Made by a program: the position numbers and the translations under genes
Notes under the pieces: model-generated
The model's database searches: none
What the model was told of the DNA's origin: nothing
The model's input: only the letters and a program-made list of their open reading frames with translations
NCBI GenBank assembly: GCA_946803715.1
Contig: CAMPET010000005.1
Location: 593,927 to 657,926, forward strand
DNA length: 64,000 nt
Reading direction: 5' to 3'
DNA from: Beroe ovata
Lineage: Eukaryota; Ctenophora; Nuda; Beroida; Beroidae
In this document: positions 60,101 through 64,000 of the stretch, in pieces
How positions within the stretch are numbered: position 1 is the stretch's first letter
How the letters are laid out: the number at the start of each line of letters is the position of its first letter

Positions 60101-62564
60101 TGACAGCTATCTCTGATGAAACAACATTTGACACCGCACCGAGGATACTCGCTGTCGCCGCCTCCGATATCTGCTCGCCGTCCTCCGTCATGCTGCTCAC
60201 AACGTCGTTCACGGCAGTCACGTCCCCGACACCATTCTCCACATTAGTTTCCTCAACGTTCGTCAGTTCTTCGAGCTGATTTGCCTTTTCTTCTTGACTT
60301 AGGTTGTTCTGGAAAAAGATGTTGATATTAGTTAAAATGCGAGTAGAATTGTCACTTATATAAACTAGCAGGACCCGAGGCCTCTGGCCGGGTCCTTTCC
60401 GAAACTGACTTAAGTCTAAGTTTTTATTGAAATCGAAAATGTAGTGCAATTGAATTTCGACTTAAGTCAGTTTTGAGACTTAAGCCAGTTTCGGAAAGGA
60501 TCCCGAGGGCTATCATATTTTCTTCAAGATGAACAAGAGATATGAGTGACTAAGATTTGTCTTGTTCGGACTTACGTCATCGGCTAGATTCGATATTTGC
60601 CCTGACTTCTCAGTCTTGATACATTCGAAGTTCTGTTTCAAGTCTGTTGTGTCTTCGACCTTAACGCAGAGTACAACAGCTTTCTTGCCATCGTCGTCGT
60701 ATGCGCATTCAAATTCTTGCTGCCCACCAACAGCCATCCACTGAACATCAAATGTCCCGTATATAGTCTCCAATTCCCGAGCAAAGCACCCCTCCCCCAA
60801 ATCACCTGTGGGTGTTGATGTTAGTGTGTTTGTGTGTGTCTGTGTGTGTGTCTGTGTTGGAATGTATGTGTTGGAATGTATGTGTCGGTGTGTATGTGTA
60901 CTGTGTATGTGTACTGTGTATGTGTACTGTGTATGTGTACTGTGTATGTGTGTATACTATCTCAGCAATAATGCGCAATCCTCTACTCACTTTTGCACTT
61001 CTCAATTGCGACGGTGTTTCCAGACAGTTGTTCCTCTATTGCATCCATAGTCCGCTCAGAAGGGCAGGCCTCGCACGCTGTAGAGCCAGTTTCATCGGCG
61101 TATTCGTGTTTCCCACATGGTGTACATTCCCTCGTTTTAACTTCGGAGGGAAGAAATGTTTATCGCTGAATATCTCCACGAGATTTATGTGTATACAATT
61201 TCATGTTTTAATATCAAAACACCACTATTGAACCATTTGCAGATGAAAGCATCTGGGAGTGGCAGGGTTACCTAAGTGCCCCAAAAAGTGAATTCCTCTT
61301 GTCCTACAATACGAAGCAGTTCATATCCCACCTTGATTAGCATAAGTGTTCAAAGGGCAATCCTTGCAGCTTCCTTGGCCAGACGCCTTCTTGTATTTTC
61401 CAACCTCACAGTCTTCACATACAGTTTTGAGCTCATTCGACGCTTGACCCTGGTTGAAGTGAAAAAATGCGTAAACTGACAAAAACCAATTCCTATCACA
61501 GGACATGCAATTAGTGCTGAATCGTCGTTAATTACCGGTTGACAGTTGGTGCAAATGTACTGTCCGGTTGTGGTTGTAACTGTTCCATCAGGACAGGCAA
61601 CGCACGAGGTGGCGTCTTGCTGCGCTGCACGGTATTTACCAGCAGGACAAGCATCACAAGCTGTCATCCCAGTACTTTCTCCGAAATAACCCTGCATAGA
61701 ATTATTACATGTGACAAAGCGCATTCAAACTGGTTGCAACACACCGACAACACAACTACGGTTGTGTCGTGGTTGTTCAATTCGTCGACATTCACTCGTA
61801 CGACCCATATTTACAACTGTTATCATAACACGTGCAATCACTAAAATAACATGAGAAGAGGGTTAATTAACACGGGGGCGTGCACATACCGGGCTACAAG
61901 GTGTGCACGTTTCGCTGCCTGCCTCGTCAGAATATGTCCCGGCAGCGCAATCTTGGCAGGTTGTAACATCAGCGTCTCTATACTGTCCCTGCTCGCAGGG
62001 TGTACAGCCCGTTTTATCGGCATTAGCTTCCTCTCCCTGACGAGAGTATATTGTATAATTGTATAATTGTATAATTGTATAATTGCAGTGTCGGCAAACA
62101 TTTGCACGGTCGTATTGTCACCGTCTGTAACAGTGTGATGAGCAATTTCAGAATGGGATTGAAATGTTGTTTTCCGAAAAAAATGCGATTTGATCGTTGG
62201 TGTGCGTAGCATCTATCTTTTCTATATTCTAAAGTACCAAGATGATAAATAAAATAGTATACTGTTACATCACACCTATGAGGTGCGTATTTGGCCATAT
62301 TTCTCGAGGCGAAGCCGAGTGAAATTTGGGCAATACGCACCGAATAGGTGTGATGTAACAATGTTATGTGACGATTGGAAAGCAAGCTACTGTTACCGCT
62401 ACATTTCAACATTTTAACGACTGAGACGTCCTCATGAGTTACATAATGCGTTTTATCATAAACTTTAGATTGAATATCGCTCCGGTGCTCTTCATGGCAT
62501 CATTCCGTATCAGTATACAAATGTAAAATATGTATCATGACACGCGTATCACATGACATGAAGG

Positions 62565-62613
<49 letters not shown>

Positions 62614-63947
62614 TGAGNTTTGCAGATGAAAGCATCTGGGAGTGGCAGGGTTACCTAAGTGCCCCAAAAAGTGAATTCCTCTTGTCCTACAATACGAAGC
62701 AGTTCATATCCCACCTTGATTAGCATAAGTGTTCAAAGGGCAATCCTTGCAGCTTCCTTGGCCAGACGCCTTCTTGTATTTTCCAACCTCACAGTCTTCA
62801 CATACAGTTTTGAGCTCATTCGACGCTTGACCCTGGTTGAAGTGAAAAAATGCGTAAACTGACAAAAACCAATTCCTATCACAGGACATGCAATTAGTGC
62901 TGAATCGTCGTTAATTACCGGTTGACAGTTGGTGCAAATGTACTGTCCGGTTGTGGTTGTAACTGTTCCATCAGGACAGGCAACGCACGAGGTGGCGTCT
63001 TGCTGCGCTGCACGGTATTTACCAGCAGGACAAGCATCACAAGCTGTCATCCCAGTACTTTCTCCGAAATAACCCTGCATAGAATTATTACATGTGACAA
63101 AGCGCATTCAAACTGGTTGCAACACACCGACAACACAACTACGGTTGTGTCGTGGTTGTTCAATTCGTCGACATTCACTCGTACGACCCATATTTACAAC
63201 TGTTATCATAACACGTGCAATCACTAAAATAACATGAGAAGAGGGTTAATTAACACGGGGGCGTGCACATACCGGGCTACAAGGTGTGCACGTTTCGCTG
63301 CCTGCCTCGTCAGAATATGTCCCGGCAGCGCAATCTTGGCAGGTTGTAACATCAGCGTCTCTATACTGTCCCTGCTCGCAGGGTGTACAGCCCGTTTTAT
63401 CGGCATTAGCTTCCTCTCCCTGACGAGAGTATATTGTATAATTGTATAATTGTATAATTGTATAATTGCAGTGTCGGCAAACATTTGCACGGTCGTATTG
63501 TCACCGTCTGTAACAGTGTGATGAGCAATTTCAGAATGGGATTGAAATGTTGTTTTCCGAAAAAAATGCGATTTGATCGTTGGTGTGCGTAGCATCTATC
63601 TTTTCTATATTCTAAAGTACCAAGATGATAAATAAAATAGTATACTGTTACATCACACCTATGAGGTGCGTATTTGGCCATATTTCTCGAGGCGAAGCCG
63701 AGTGAAATTTGGGCAATACGCACCGAATAGGTGTGATGTAACAATGTTATGTGACGATTGGAAAGCAAGCTACTGTTACCGCTACATTTCAACATTTTAA
63801 CGACTGAGACGTCCTCATGAGTTACATAATGCGTTTTATCATAAACTTTAGATTGAATATCGCTCCGGTGCTCTTCATGGCATCATTCCGTATCAGTATA
63901 CAAATGTAAAATATGTATCATGACACGCGTATCACATGACATGAAGG

Positions 63948-63996
<49 letters not shown>

Positions 63997-64000
63997 TGAG
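57163..64000 (-). CDS. Adhesion GPCR with GCC2/GCC3 cysteine repeats, 5' partial
   Basis: The 7TM part is spread over exons 58726-58484 (TM1-2), 58330-58168 (TM3-4), 58071-57812 (TM4-5), 57725-57591 (TM6-7) and 57489-57163 (TM7 and tail), all in frame. The GPS exon ends at 58815 with W...C...CFCNHNTSFAVLM, the GAIN-domain autoproteolysis site (usual form HLT, here HNT). Ser/Glu-rich GAIN-side exons lie at about 59488-59201, 59837-59608, 60310-60058 and 60804-60574. Upstream are ephrin-receptor-like/GCC2-GCC3 modules (ACDACPAGKYRAA, CEDCEVGKYKKASG, CTPCGKHEYADETG) at about 61133-60990, 61450-61333, 61690-61534 and 62037-61890, repeated at 62619-64000 by duplication. The cytoplasmic tail has Tyr motifs (VYENASL, TYSTAEY). 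The start lies beyond the window. The junction between 59201 (phase 0) and the GPS exon is not resolved: the best acceptor (about 59094) is out of phase. Confidence 0.9.
59870..59980. repeat. Minisatellite in a GPCR intron
   Basis: About four to five copies of a unit near 27 bp, GAGCAAGTCTCAATAGGATT followed by GTATAG. Confidence 0.9.
60815..60960. repeat. GT-rich microsatellite and 12-bp repeat
   Basis: GTGTGTCT runs followed by repeated TATGTGTACTGTG units in a GPCR intron. Confidence 0.9.
61236..64000. repeat. 1,382-bp direct duplication around a single N
   Basis: 61236-62617 recurs at 62619-64000 with an offset of 1,383; all six-frame translations in the two copies are the same. Both copies end in the same GT microsatellite and GAGAGAGAGTGAG tail. 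One N (62618) lies between them and the window ends exactly at the end of the second copy. Confidence 0.95.
62263..62365. repeat. MITE-like inverted repeat in a GPCR intron
   Basis: TGTTACATCACACCTAT and ATAGGTGTGATGTAACA face each other, and an inner pair, GGTGCGTATT and AATACGCACC, continues the stem. The duplicate is at 63646-63748. Confidence 0.85.

Overview
The window is animal nuclear DNA. Coding regions are split by short GT-AG introns, AATAAA poly(A) signals follow several genes, and there are microsatellites, MITE-like inverted repeats and a TTAGGG-type repeat. The gene set is metazoan: MNK kinase, exportin-4, Siva, an NPAT-like protein, RBBP4, GID4, ATG14, a DEG/ENaC channel and an adhesion GPCR. 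Sequences are far from vertebrate ones, and the GPCR carries ephrin-receptor-like (GCC2/GCC3) cysteine repeats. I infer an early-branching invertebrate, possibly a sponge; this is not proven. The assembly is a draft: a run of N at 27940-27979 plus isolated single N bases, several of which sit between near-identical copies.

Layout. 0.7-5.4 kb (+): MNK kinase. 6.7-7.7 kb (+): unrecognised Ser-rich/basic protein. 8.4-8.85 kb (-): 3' end of a DEG/ENaC channel. 8.96-11.3 kb: complex tandem array. 11.3-13.5 kb (-): first seven exons of exportin-4, ending beside the array. 13.9-14.3 kb (-): Siva. 14.7-18.5 kb (-): NPAT-like LisH/AT-hook/zinc-finger protein. 20.4-21.8 kb (+): SAP-coiled coil-RING-zinc knuckle protein. 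22.2-24.9 kb (+): RBBP4. 27.3-30.4 kb (-): C-terminal exons of an unknown gene. 31.3-33.0 kb (+): WDCP-like protein. 33.3-34.0 kb (-): transmembrane adaptor with an ITAM. 34.2-36.1 kb (+): unknown gene with an N-terminal Cys/His finger. 40.7-44.3 kb (+): N-terminal membrane segment, coiled coils and a C-terminal CAP-Gly domain. 44.9-48.5 kb: repeats and a retrotransposon remnant. 48.7-50.2 kb (+): GID4. 52.1-54.0 kb (-): low-complexity phosphoprotein. 54.3-55.4 kb (-): ATG14. 57.2-64.0 kb (-): adhesion GPCR, partly duplicated by the assembly.

Functionally this is a mixed neighbourhood, not a pathway cluster. Some genes touch related processes: chromatin and histone supply (NPAT-like, RBBP4), ubiquitin-dependent turnover (GID4, RING protein), autophagy (ATG14), nuclear transport (XPO4) and signalling at the plasma membrane (ITAM adaptor, adhesion GPCR, DEG/ENaC). 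The most novel-looking items are the ITAM adaptor, the membrane-anchored CAP-Gly protein, the NPAT-like protein with extra zinc fingers, and the SAP/RING/zinc-knuckle architecture. For most multi-exon genes I checked that exon lengths keep frame across the splice sites given.
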